The translations under genes were made by a program, and so were the position numbers. 6,109 nucleotides of DNA, from NCBI GenBank assembly GCA_031276615.1, contig JAISND010000124.1, positions 1 to 6,109 on the forward strand. Direction: 5' to 3'. Within the stretch, counting starts at the first letter, position 1; each line of letters opens with the position of its first letter. A model generated the notes under the pieces. It saw nothing but the letters and a program-made list of their open reading frames with translations, was not told the DNA's origin and searched no databases. The stretch is from Treponema sp. Lineage in GTDB: Bacteria > Spirochaetota > Spirochaetia > Treponematales > Breznakiellaceae. Positions 1 through 6,109 of this stretch are shown here, in pieces.

Positions 1-240
1 TTTACGCGGGATGAGCTTGAGATGCTGCGTGAGATCAGCCTGCACAGGCGGCAGATGGATTACCAGGAGGACATGCTTGAACTGCAGGAGGCGCATGCCA
101 GGGGCTTGGCCGAAGGCCGGGATGCAGGACTGGCAGAGGGACTGGAAAAAGGCTTGGCAGAGGGCCAAAAACAGCTGATTGATCTTCTTGAAAGCGGCAA
201 GAGTCTTGAAGAGGCAAAACGCATTCTCGGTTTCAGGTAA
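1..240 (+). CDS. Rpn-family nuclease/transposase-like protein, C-terminal end (5' partial)
   Basis: The reading frame is open from the first base (phase 1) and ends at TAA 238-240, so 79 residues of the C-terminus are visible and the true start lies to the left. The visible part begins FTRDELEMLREIS, continues as a charged helical stretch with many Glu, Gln and Arg, then a Gly-Ala-Glu linker made of three octapeptides (GLAEGRDA, GLAEGLEK, GLAEGQKQ). It ends with a helix, LLESGKSLEEAKRILGF. This arrangement is characteristic of the tail of Rpn (recombination-promoting nuclease, PD-(D/E)XK superfamily) proteins, which are common and multicopy in spirochaetes. The nuclease domain with its D/E-x-K catalytic residues is outside the window, so activity cannot be judged. 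The Met at 22 is internal and not the start. Family assignment rests only on the tail, so an unrelated protein with a similar linker remains possible. Confidence 0.7.
   Translation, partial: FTRDELEMLREISLHRRQMDYQEDMLELQEAHARGLAEGRDAGLAEGLEKGLAEGQKQLIDLLESGKSLEEAKRILGFR
103..174 (+). repeat. Three tandem 24-nt units encoding GLAEGxxx
   Basis: Units start at 103, 127 and 151, exactly 24 nt apart. Each opens with a near-identical 15-16 nt core (GGCTTGGCCGAAGGCC, GGACTGGCAGAGGGA, GGCTTGGCAGAGGGCC) coding for Gly-Leu-Ala-Glu-Gly, followed by three variable codons. The repeats stay in frame, so copy-number change would lengthen or shorten the linker of the Rpn-like protein without breaking it. 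Confidence 0.75.
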
Positions 241-338
241 ACGCACATGGCGTCCCCAGGAGAACGTATACCCTGTTTTTCCCCGCCCACAGCCGTATCA
301 CCTGTATGCGCTCACCCTGCCGCGATGCCCGAAATGTC

Positions 339-367
339 TTGTCAAGGGAAACACTTGAAAATATACT
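339..367 (+). promoter_or_regulatory. Sigma-70-type promoter for the UPRT-like gene
   Basis: TTGTCA at 339-344 (five of six match to TTGACA) and TATACT at 362-367 (five of six match to TATAAT) are separated by exactly 17 nt. Transcription would be expected to start about 7 nt downstream, near 374-375. That coincides with the ATG at 375 and leaves essentially no 5' leader. The promoter lies inside the longer alternative reading frame starting at 306, which argues against that upstream start. The position is read directly from sequence; activity is inferred. Confidence 0.55.
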
Positions 368-374
368 CTTTTCT

Positions 375-1445
375 ATGAAGAACAAGGTTATTCTGAAAGC
401 AGAGGATCTGGACGGGTATTTGAGCGGCGCCGACCGGGATTATCTTTTCCGCATGAACCGGGTCTTTGAAAAGGTAATGAAAGCCTTCAAACAGCTTTCG
501 TCGGGAATGCAGGAAGAGCGGAGAGGCGCCGAAGATTCCCTTGTCTCCCTGTACAACGAAATGGGAATAATGATGCAGGAAATCTGCGCCGCGTCCCCGA
601 ATATACACGTCTATTCCTTTTTGACGCCCCAGGAAAGCCATCCGGAGGCTTCCCGGGTCATCGCCAAACTTCGGGACGTACGGACGGAAAACCAGGAATT
701 CGTGTACTACATACAGCGGGCCTATGAAATGCTTTTCAAGCTTGCCTACGGCGGGACCCCCGGATCAAACAAAAACTACCTTATCGTACGGACGCCGGTG
801 ACAAACCCGGTACAGAATTACGCCGTCCATAAAATAACCAACATCGACGATAAAATAGAAAATACGGTCATGTGCGTCATGCTCAGGGGCGCGCTGCTGC
901 CTTCCATGATCATGAGCAAGGAAATTCAGGAATACTCTTCCCACGGCTACGTCACTCCCTTTGCCCTGTTCAGGATAAGACGGGACGATACCAAAAAAGA
1001 AACGGACATGGAATACATCCTCGATCTCGACCGTTCCTATTTCCGGCTTTCGGATCTTGAGGACAAGGACCTTGTGTTTGCCGATCCCATGAACGCAACC
1101 GGCGGCAGCCTTGTCACGGTAGTCAAGTACCTCCTGGGCGAGGGCATCAAGCCGAGGTCCATACAGTTTTTCAACGCCATCGCCGCCCTCAAGGGAGCCC
1201 TCCGGGTCGTGCGGGCACTGGAAAACTGCCAGGTCTACACCCTCTGGATGGATCCCATCCTCAACGAGCAGGCCTATATCATGCCCGGACTCGGCGATGC
1301 CGGGGACAGGATCAACGGCAGGGACGGGGAAAACAACCCACGCAACATCATCCAGCTTATTGCCGACTACGGTGACAATATAGCCCGCCTTTACCGGGCG
1401 CAGCTCCGCGAGATAGAAAACACCGTGCTCGATACGGGTGTATGA
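375..1445 (+). CDS. upp: Uracil phosphoribosyltransferase-like protein with N-terminal extension
   Basis: This 356-residue cytoplasmic protein probably makes UMP and pyrophosphate from uracil and PRPP (pyrimidine salvage). The C-terminal ~220 residues carry the family landmarks in order: a CVMLRGALLPSM segment near residues 167-178 (usual ILRAGL block); an RRDD stretch at 202-205 (usual RDEE); the PRPP-binding loop DPMNATGGS at 237-245 (usual DPMLATGGS); and the uracil-binding block YIMPGLGDAGDR ending at 312. After that block it reads INGRDGE rather than the common FGT. Typical family members are near 208 residues. Here about 130 extra residues, predicted helical and unrecognised by me, precede the core. 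I chose ATG 375 over the in-frame ATG 306 (which would add 23 residues) because a strong promoter lies between them. Neither ATG has a Shine-Dalgarno sequence. The gene overlaps the next one by 4 nt (ATGA). The divergent motifs leave room for an altered substrate or a regulatory role. Confidence 0.85.
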   Translation: MKNKVILKAEDLDGYLSGADRDYLFRMNRVFEKVMKAFKQLSSGMQEERRGAEDSLVSLYNEMGIMMQEICAASPNIHVYSFLTPQESHPEASRVIAKLRDVRTENQEFVYYIQRAYEMLFKLAYGGTPGSNKNYLIVRTPVTNPVQNYAVHKITNIDDKIENTVMCVMLRGALLPSMIMSKEIQEYSSHGYVTPFALFRIRRDDTKKETDMEYILDLDRSYFRLSDLEDKDLVFADPMNATGGSLVTVVKYLLGEGIKPRSIQFFNAIAALKGALRVVRALENCQVYTLWMDPILNEQAYIMPGLGDAGDRINGRDGENNPRNIIQLIADYGDNIARLYRAQLREIENTVLDTGV

Positions 1446-2503
1446 TGAACCGCGTCCGCCGCCCGTCCTCCGGCGGGAACAAGTCCGCCGCGGGTTTTTT
1501 TTCCGCCGCCGCGCTTCTGGCGGTTTCGGCGTTTCTGTGCCTTTCCTGCGCAAGCTGGGGAACCTCCGCGGAAGAATATTTTTCCATCGGAATGGCCTAT
1601 TTCGAGCTGGGAAAATTCGAGGAAGCGGAAAAATGGCTGAACCGCGCCAGGCTGGCGGACAGGACGAAATTAGCCTCGGAATACAATCTGGGACGCATCG
1701 CCTTTGAAAGGGGACGCTACGAAGAAGCGGTGAATTATTTTGAATCGATCCTTAAAAAAGATCCCGACAACGTGCTTGCCCTCAAGGCGGCGGCGTATTC
1801 GAAGATAAAAACCGGTGAAATTGCCGCCGCGGAAAAATACTACGAAAAAATTTTGGCCCTGACTCCCGAAAGCGCCGACGACGGGTACAACTACGCCCTG
1901 GTGCTTTACGCGATGGAAAAATACGCCGATGCCGAACGGGTGCTTGCCGGCTATAATTTTGCCCTGATGGACAACAGCGATGTACAGCTTCTTTACGCCC
2001 GCACCCAAAATGCCCAGGGTAAAATCGAGGCCGCGGACAGTTATGCCAAATGGCTTGCGAATAACTCGGACCCGAAGGTCCGCTATGAATACGCCCGGAT
2101 TCTGGAGGGCCAGGAACTCTACGCCCGGTCCCTTGAGGAGTACCGCGGTGTCCTTTCCGCCCTGCCCCCGGAAAGCACGGACCCCAAAAAAGCGGATATC
2201 CGTTTTACCATCGCCCGGCTGCTGCTTGTTGCCGACGGCGAGAGCGAGGAAGGCGTTGCCGAGCTGCGCGGCGCGGTTACGGACGGCTATCAGGATACGG
2301 CGGCGATCGGGGAGCTTCTTGACAGCGGCAAAATAAGCGGCGCCAACAAGGAAAGCATAAAAACGATCATTGCCGAAATTGAGCAGGCCGCTGAACAGGC
2401 CAAAGAAACGGCGAAGTCCGGCGAAGAAGACGCCGTGACCACCGTGGAAACGGAAGCTTCAGAAGCTCAGGTTGAGGCTGGTGCCGATGGTGGCAATAAG
2501 TGA
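1442..2503 (+). CDS. TPR-repeat protein with lipoprotein-like signal peptide
   Basis: This 353-residue protein is probably exported and membrane-anchored, acting as a protein-protein scaffold in the periplasm. The N-terminus has basic residues (R4, R6, R7, K14), a hydrophobic core around 18-35 and a Cys at 36 in the context FLCLSC-ASWG. That is a relaxed lipobox with Cys at -3, acceptable by spirochaete standards but not canonical. Tetratricopeptide repeats follow: roughly 44-77 (with YFELGKFEEAEKWL), 78-111 (LGRIAFERGRYEEAVNYF), 112-145 and 146-180, then more degenerate helical pairs to about 300. The last ~45 residues are a low-complexity Ala/Glu/Thr tail. The start is ATG 1442, which overlaps the upstream stop (ATGA); ATG 1445 is equally possible. 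There is only a weak GGG near 1436-1438 as ribosome site, consistent with translational coupling. It overlaps the opposite-strand gene by 45 bp. TPRs do not reveal a specific function. Confidence 0.85.
   Translation: MMNRVRRPSSGGNKSAAGFFSAAALLAVSAFLCLSCASWGTSAEEYFSIGMAYFELGKFEEAEKWLNRARLADRTKLASEYNLGRIAFERGRYEEAVNYFESILKKDPDNVLALKAAAYSKIKTGEIAAAEKYYEKILALTPESADDGYNYALVLYAMEKYADAERVLAGYNFALMDNSDVQLLYARTQNAQGKIEAADSYAKWLANNSDPKVRYEYARILEGQELYARSLEEYRGVLSALPPESTDPKKADIRFTIARLLLVADGESEEGVAELRGAVTDGYQDTAAIGELLDSGKISGANKESIKTIIAEIEQAAEQAKETAKSGEEDAVTTVETEASEAQVEAGADGGNK
1454..1490 (+). promoter_or_regulatory. Possible attenuator: competing pairings of one CGGCGG arm
   Basis: GTCCGCCG occurs twice, at 1454-1461 and 1483-1490, flanking CGGCGGG at 1471-1477. 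The middle segment can pair with the upstream copy (6-7 bp, 9-nt loop) or with the downstream copy. Only the second pairing forms the terminator-like hairpin that precedes the T tract. The two are mutually exclusive, which is the geometry of a transcription attenuator. The whole element sits just after the overlapping stop/start codons, where translation would affect folding. The region is GC-rich coding sequence, so chance pairing is a real alternative. Confidence 0.3.
1467..1502 (+). terminator. Intrinsic-terminator-like hairpin inside the TPR gene
   Basis: CGGCGG at 1471-1476 pairs perfectly with CCGCCG at 1485-1490 around an 8-nt loop. After one C-C mismatch (1470/1491) the stem continues with CCT 1467-1469 against GGG 1492-1494, including one T-G wobble. 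Eight consecutive T residues (1495-1502) follow directly. It begins 22 nt past the UPRT-like stop codon, where that gene's terminator would be expected, yet it is inside the TPR reading frame, where the T tract encodes Phe19-Phe20 of the signal peptide. It could give partial termination between the two genes. Confidence 0.45.
2402..2436 (-). terminator. Weak terminator candidate for the large minus-strand gene
   Basis: Read on the minus strand, ACGGCG (2436-2431) and CGCCGT (2413-2408) form a 6-bp stem around a 17-nt loop, followed by the tract TTTCTTT (2408-2402). It lies 23-57 nt beyond the minus-strand stop at 2459, within the 3' part of the TPR gene. The loop is long, the T tract is interrupted, and another CGCCG inside the loop gives an alternative pairing, so support is modest. 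Confidence 0.25.
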
Positions 2504-5500
2504 GAGTATCCTTGTCCGCTCATCGTCGGTCAAACCGAGTTTGGCAAAGACGGAAAAGTTAAGGCGGCCGAATATGCGTATAATCGATTCGTGCCCCGCG
2601 GCGATATTCCATTTCAGGTAATCCCCGTCATGGGCAAAGGACAGCTCCAGGGTTTCCTTGCGGAGCTGCTCCCAGGGGGTGCTCATCAAATTGGCCAGGA
2701 CAAGCCAGGATGACTGGCTTGCCGCAAGCGAGGCGATCCAGCCGTAAAACATGCCGAGCAGGCTTCTTTTGACGGGAACCGTCCAGTCAAGGGTAAGGCT
2801 TTCCGCCCAGCCGGCGGAACCGAAGGTAAGGGTGTTGATCAGCCCCAGTTCGCCGCCGGTGAAGCCGTGAAAATTCATGCCCAGCGCAGACTGGGCGCGC
2901 CACGAAAGATCCTCGTCCCGGGGTATGGCGACCGCCGCTTCGAGGTTATGGGAAAATTCGTCGCCCCGGTAGAATTTCAGAAAGGGGTAGACGCCGAAGG
3001 CGCCGAACATGTTAAGCGCCGAAAAGCCAAGGCTGCCGCTGAGGTTAAGCATGTCAAGGCGGGTATCCATCTTTTGCTCAAGGATGCGCTGGATTTTTCC
3101 CCCGGCGCTTGCGGGTATGAAAAACGAGCGGAAATCATAGACGGCGGGAAGGCGGACGCCGAACCCGAAATGGTCGCTGAAAAGGGTGTACTCCGCCAAT
3201 TCCGCCGAGGGGGAGTCCCGCAGCCCCCTGTCCATGGCGTCGTCAAGCGCGGGCGTGAAAAGCGAATAGAAAGGAAACACCCCCCAGAGGGGAAGGGAAT
3301 CCCCGATGCTTTCGGCGAATTTGTCCCCGTCCCCCAGGGCGTCCTCCGCGGAAAAGCGAAGATGCCTGCGGAAACCGCGCCCCATTTGAAAGTTGAGGCC
3401 GGAGGCGCCAAGGTCTACCGGCACGTCAAGGGCCACCGCGCTGAAGGAACGGGTACTGTTATTCAGCCCTGAAAACGCCGTGCTTCCTTCAAGGGAAAGC
3501 GCCGCCCCGACGGGCTTTGTGTCCTCCGTAATTTTTATCAGCCCCCTGGTATCCCGGACGCCGGCGTCACCGCCAAGATCCGGAACCATGGGTTCCCAGG
3601 TGTTTACCCAGCTTCGGCCGTAATTCTCCGGCCATTCGCCGGGCGTTTCGGTTTTTTCTTTCCAGGCCGCGGCGGCGTCCACATTGACCGACGGGATGTA
3701 CGGGCGGGGCGCCCTGAAGCCAAGCGCGGCGTTCCAGTTCCGGTTCATGGTTTCGTCCTCGTAGTAAACTTCCGCGTCAAAACGGCTGCTTACGATCGAT
3801 GAAAACCCGAGGCCAAGCCGGTGTTCGATGGTACCGTCCTCCAGGGATGTCGCGAAGGATTCTTCCGCGGAAAAGGGCCCCCATTTGCGTGAAACGCTGT
3901 GGCCCGCGCTCCAGAGAAAACTTTCCGGCGCGGCGTTAAACGCCAGATTGCCCGAAAGTTTTGTTCCCAGGAGGGAGAGCGCGGCGCTGGAACGGCTCAC
4001 CCCGCCGCCGTAGGTTTCGGTTCCGGCGATAAAGGGGTTCCCCTGCACCTCCGATTCCAGGGCGGTGGAAAGGGAAAGATCCGCGAACAGGACTGTGTCT
4101 TTTATGCTCAGGAGATTCCCCGGCTTTGAATACTCAACCCTGGTTCCGCCGTTCAGCCGGTAAAGGGGGGATGAATTTTCCAGGATTATTTCATCGAGCC
4201 GGAAAAAACCGTCCGGAAGCGCTCCGGCGTCAGGCGACACGAAAACCGCCACGTAGCCCGAACTTCCCGGGGCGGCGGCGGCGCCGGAATCCCGGGGCGG
4301 CGTCCGGTATTCGAGGCCGCCGGAAACGCCGTGGCCGCCGACGCGGATTCCCTGATTCTCCCCCCGGTAGGTGATGTTCACCTCCGACCACTCGCCCGGC
4401 GTAAAGGCGGCAAGGGGTATCTTCGCTTCAAGGTAAGTCTCCCCGCTTTTGGCAAGGGATTCGGGCCCCCTGGCGGCGATGAAGCTGAGGGTTCCGCCGG
4501 TAAAGGGCGACGTGTCGGGCTGTCCCGCGGCATCGGTTTTCACGGGCCCCCTGACAAAGAAACTCAGGGTACGGTAACTGGCCAGGGGCAGGGCGCTGAC
4601 CCTGCCGTCCGCGCCGGCGCCTTCGCCCGGCATTGTCATGCCCTTCCATGAAACCTCAAGAACCTGCTGCCTTCCGCCCGACGGGTGGAGCCGGTCTACA
4701 ATGCCGCCGTATCTTTCCTCAAGCCTGCCCGCTCCTGTTTCCCTGATTTCCACGCTTTTGACACCGCCGTTCGCGCCGGGATCCGATGCGCCCTTTACCG
4801 CGCCGCCCAAAACGGTAACCGGCCTGAACCCCGCGCCCCTTACGATGGGCGGCGCCAGTATTACGCGGCCCCTCACGCTCTCAATCCCCGGAATGACCGG
4901 CGTCGAGCGCAGCGCGATGATCCTCAGAAATTTCGCGTCGCCCAGTTTCCGGCGATCCCCGTCGGAAAGCGCGAAGCGGGCGATCCGCGGACTGGTGTCA
5001 AAGGACGGCGGATTTATTCCCGGCATGGCCGCGGGCGGCGATGATGCCCAGGAGGCGTCGAAAAGAAGGGTTTCGAATATCAGGGCGGGGTTTTCAACAA
5101 AGCCCCGGTCTTTGGCGGAGAGCGAACCGATTTGCAGCACAAGCCTGAAATCGGCCGGGGGAGCGGCGTTAAAGTCGTGGAAGCGGAAGGGAATTTCTAT
5201 TTCCTTTGCCTCTTTTATAAATTCGCTGTCCGTTCCCAGGGGTACCTCGAAGCCCGTCCAGTTCTGCGTTGCGCTTAACGAGAATTCCGCGACAAGGGTA
5301 ATGGCCTCGCCGGTAAGGCCCGGATCCCGCGCGGGATAGGGCCCGCTTTCGCCCGCCACAAGCGGGGCCCCGCTCCAGTCAACGGAATTGAGCGCGGAAC
5401 CTCCCAGGGTATTTTCGCGGTAATTGCGGTACGCGAGATCGGCGCGCGTATCGGAGACAAGACCGGAGAAAAGCGCGCCCCCGCCGGGAATGGACGAATC

Positions 5501-6109
5501 GTTGGGGGCCTCCGAAACAAAGGAATTTTCGGGGATCAGCGCAAGGACAATCTCGCTGCCTTCCATGCCGGCCGCGCGGTAGAGTCCGGTGGTATCGGGC
5601 TGTTCAAAGCCAAGCCCGGCCGTTATCTGCGCCTTGAGGCGATCCGTTTCCCACGCGGCCTTTGTTCCCAGCCCCACGGTGCCGGGGTCGGAAATTCCCT
5701 CTTCGGTGAAAGAGGTGTTTGCGGTAATATTCCAGCGCAGTCCCAGGGCAAGCTCGGAACTGAAAGGCCCCCCGTTGCTGTAGACCGCGCCAAGACCTGC
5801 GGCTATGCTGCCCATCCGGGTTTCAGTGCTCCGCTTGAGGTAGCTGACCCGGATAACCTCGTTGAAGCTTGCGGGGTTTGCCAGCGCGAGCGTACCGTTT
5901 TCCGCGTTGTAGCTTACATTGGGGTCCTGAATCCCGCCGCGCCAGACCTGAACCGAACCGGGAACGACATCGGTACCGATGGAATACGCGCCGGCGCTGC
6001 CGTAATTGACAAAGCGCAGGGCCAGGTCTTCGGAAAAACCCGATCCGCCGGGCAGGTATATTTCGGGATATTCCCGCGCCAGGGGCCAGCGCGTTTCGGG
6101 CGCCTGCAG
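2459..6109 (-). CDS. Very large outer-membrane beta-barrel protein, possibly SprA-like (5' partial)
   Basis: The minus-strand frame is open from the right edge to TGA at 2461-2459, giving 1216 visible residues. The ATG at 5815-5813 is internal, because 98 stop-free codons precede it and match the same domain style. In order: a beta-rich start with VVPGSVQVWRGG and a strand-rich stretch to VIRVSYL (residues ~48-90); barrel-like amphipathic strands (~100-170); an acid/Pro/Gly-rich middle region (~170-450); and a jelly-roll-like domain (~450-645) with LPLASYRTLSFFVRG and FFRLDEIILEN. About 550 residues of alternating-polarity strands follow, ending TIGTSLNLSF, a good BAM recognition signal with terminal Phe. 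It is very probably an outer-membrane protein. The PGSV block, the EERYG motif, the YRTLSFFV and DEIIL motifs and the final barrel come in the same order as I remember for SprA, the type IX secretion translocon of Bacteroidota. That is an inference from memory. Promoter and signal peptide are outside the window. An uncharacterised spirochaete surface barrel is the alternative. Confidence 0.75.
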   Translation of the reverse strand: MQAPETRWPLAREYPEIYLPGGSGFSEDLALRFVNYGSAGAYSIGTDVVPGSVQVWRGGIQDPNVSYNAENGTLALANPASFNEVIRVSYLKRSTETRMGSIAAGLGAVYSNGGPFSSELALGLRWNITANTSFTEEGISDPGTVGLGTKAAWETDRLKAQITAGLGFEQPDTTGLYRAAGMEGSEIVLALIPENSFVSEAPNDSSIPGGGALFSGLVSDTRADLAYRNYRENTLGGSALNSVDWSGAPLVAGESGPYPARDPGLTGEAITLVAEFSLSATQNWTGFEVPLGTDSEFIKEAKEIEIPFRFHDFNAAPPADFRLVLQIGSLSAKDRGFVENPALIFETLLFDASWASSPPAAMPGINPPSFDTSPRIARFALSDGDRRKLGDAKFLRIIALRSTPVIPGIESVRGRVILAPPIVRGAGFRPVTVLGGAVKGASDPGANGGVKSVEIRETGAGRLEERYGGIVDRLHPSGGRQQVLEVSWKGMTMPGEGAGADGRVSALPLASYRTLSFFVRGPVKTDAAGQPDTSPFTGGTLSFIAARGPESLAKSGETYLEAKIPLAAFTPGEWSEVNITYRGENQGIRVGGHGVSGGLEYRTPPRDSGAAAAPGSSGYVAVFVSPDAGALPDGFFRLDEIILENSSPLYRLNGGTRVEYSKPGNLLSIKDTVLFADLSLSTALESEVQGNPFIAGTETYGGGVSRSSAALSLLGTKLSGNLAFNAAPESFLWSAGHSVSRKWGPFSAEESFATSLEDGTIEHRLGLGFSSIVSSRFDAEVYYEDETMNRNWNAALGFRAPRPYIPSVNVDAAAAWKEKTETPGEWPENYGRSWVNTWEPMVPDLGGDAGVRDTRGLIKITEDTKPVGAALSLEGSTAFSGLNNSTRSFSAVALDVPVDLGASGLNFQMGRGFRRHLRFSAEDALGDGDKFAESIGDSLPLWGVFPFYSLFTPALDDAMDRGLRDSPSAELAEYTLFSDHFGFGVRLPAVYDFRSFFIPASAGGKIQRILEQKMDTRLDMLNLSGSLGFSALNMFGAFGVYPFLKFYRGDEFSHNLEAAVAIPRDEDLSWRAQSALGMNFHGFTGGELGLINTLTFGSAGWAESLTLDWTVPVKRSLLGMFYGWIASLAASQSSWLVLANLMSTPWEQLRKETLELSFAHDGDYLKWNIAAGHESIIRIFGRLNFSVFAKLGLTDDERTRILSLIATIGTSLNLSF

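Noticed and set aside
241..338. Terminator for the Rpn-like gene in the intergenic gap
   Set aside because: I found no convincing stem followed by T residues; the TTTTT near 280 is not preceded by a stable hairpin.
306..374. Upstream ATG at 306 as the start of the UPRT-like gene
   Set aside because: It has no ribosome-binding site, the added 23 residues look non-native, and a good promoter lies between it and the ATG at 375.
1503..1524. Second CCGCC/GGCGG hairpin just after the T tract
   Set aside because: It is short, has no run of T after it, and arises from Ala codons in the signal peptide.
765..1553. 262-codon minus-strand reading frame antisense to the UPRT-like gene
   Set aside because: It is a GC-driven shadow of a confidently identified gene, and its translation has no recognisable domain.
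2455..2467. Small AGCTT-CAG-AAGCT hairpin at the convergent junction, as a shared terminator
   Set aside because: The stem is only 5 bp with a 3-nt loop, and there is no T tract on either side.
2867..3472. 201-codon plus-strand reading frame inside the barrel gene
   Set aside because: It is a shadow frame: Lys/Arg/Gly/Pro-rich composition typical of antisense GC-rich coding DNA, with no ribosome site or domain.
4266..4302. Direct repeat CCCGGGGCGGCG (4266-4277 and 4291-4302)
   Set aside because: It lies in an Ala/Gly/Pro/Ser-rich linker of the barrel protein and is explained by codon bias in low-complexity sequence.
4638..5339. 233-codon plus-strand reading frame inside the barrel gene
   Set aside because: It has a Ser/Pro/Arg-rich shadow composition, while the opposite strand has continuous, structured coding sequence.
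5813..5815. ATG as the start of the large minus-strand gene
   Set aside because: The frame continues upstream for 98 stop-free codons to the window edge with protein-like beta-rich sequence, so this Met is internal.

Overview
The window looks like chromosome from a GC-rich, diderm spirochaete, most plausibly a Treponema-type gut lineage. Three things suggest this: an Rpn-type nuclease tail with an AEG-repeat linker, a TPR protein with a loose (spirochaete-style) lipobox, and a very large outer-membrane beta-barrel protein. This taxonomic guess is inference from gene types; nothing in the window is diagnostic.

Layout: (1) Positions 1-240 (+) hold the C-terminal tail of an Rpn-family PD-(D/E)XK nuclease/transposase-like gene that begins before the window. 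(2) Positions 241-374 are a short non-coding gap. It contains a good sigma-70-type promoter (TTGTCA, 17-nt spacer, TATACT) whose predicted start point falls at the ATG at 375. (3) Positions 375-1445 (+) encode a uracil phosphoribosyltransferase-like protein with about 130 extra N-terminal residues. (4) Positions 1442-2503 (+) encode a TPR protein with a lipoprotein-like signal peptide. It overlaps the previous stop codon, so the two genes probably form one translationally coupled operon. A terminator-like hairpin with an eight-T tract lies inside the first 60 nt of this gene, making an attenuator between the two genes plausible. (5) Positions 2459-6109 (-) are the 3' 1216 codons of a huge cell-envelope protein that runs off the right edge. 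It has beta-rich and jelly-roll-like domains followed by a long C-terminal beta-barrel ending in a textbook BAM signal and a terminal Phe. Its domain order and several motifs recall SprA, the type IX secretion translocon barrel of Bacteroidota; this is a from-memory resemblance that needs a profile search. It converges on the TPR gene with a 45-bp tail-to-tail coding overlap.

How the genes fit together: the UPRT-like and TPR genes are likely co-transcribed, one in pyrimidine salvage and one on the envelope. The TPR lipoprotein and the barrel protein are both envelope proteins but convergent, so any partnership between them is speculative. I see no tRNA, rRNA, CRISPR array, insertion-sequence ends or prophage genes. 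The only stretches without a gene are under 150 bp.
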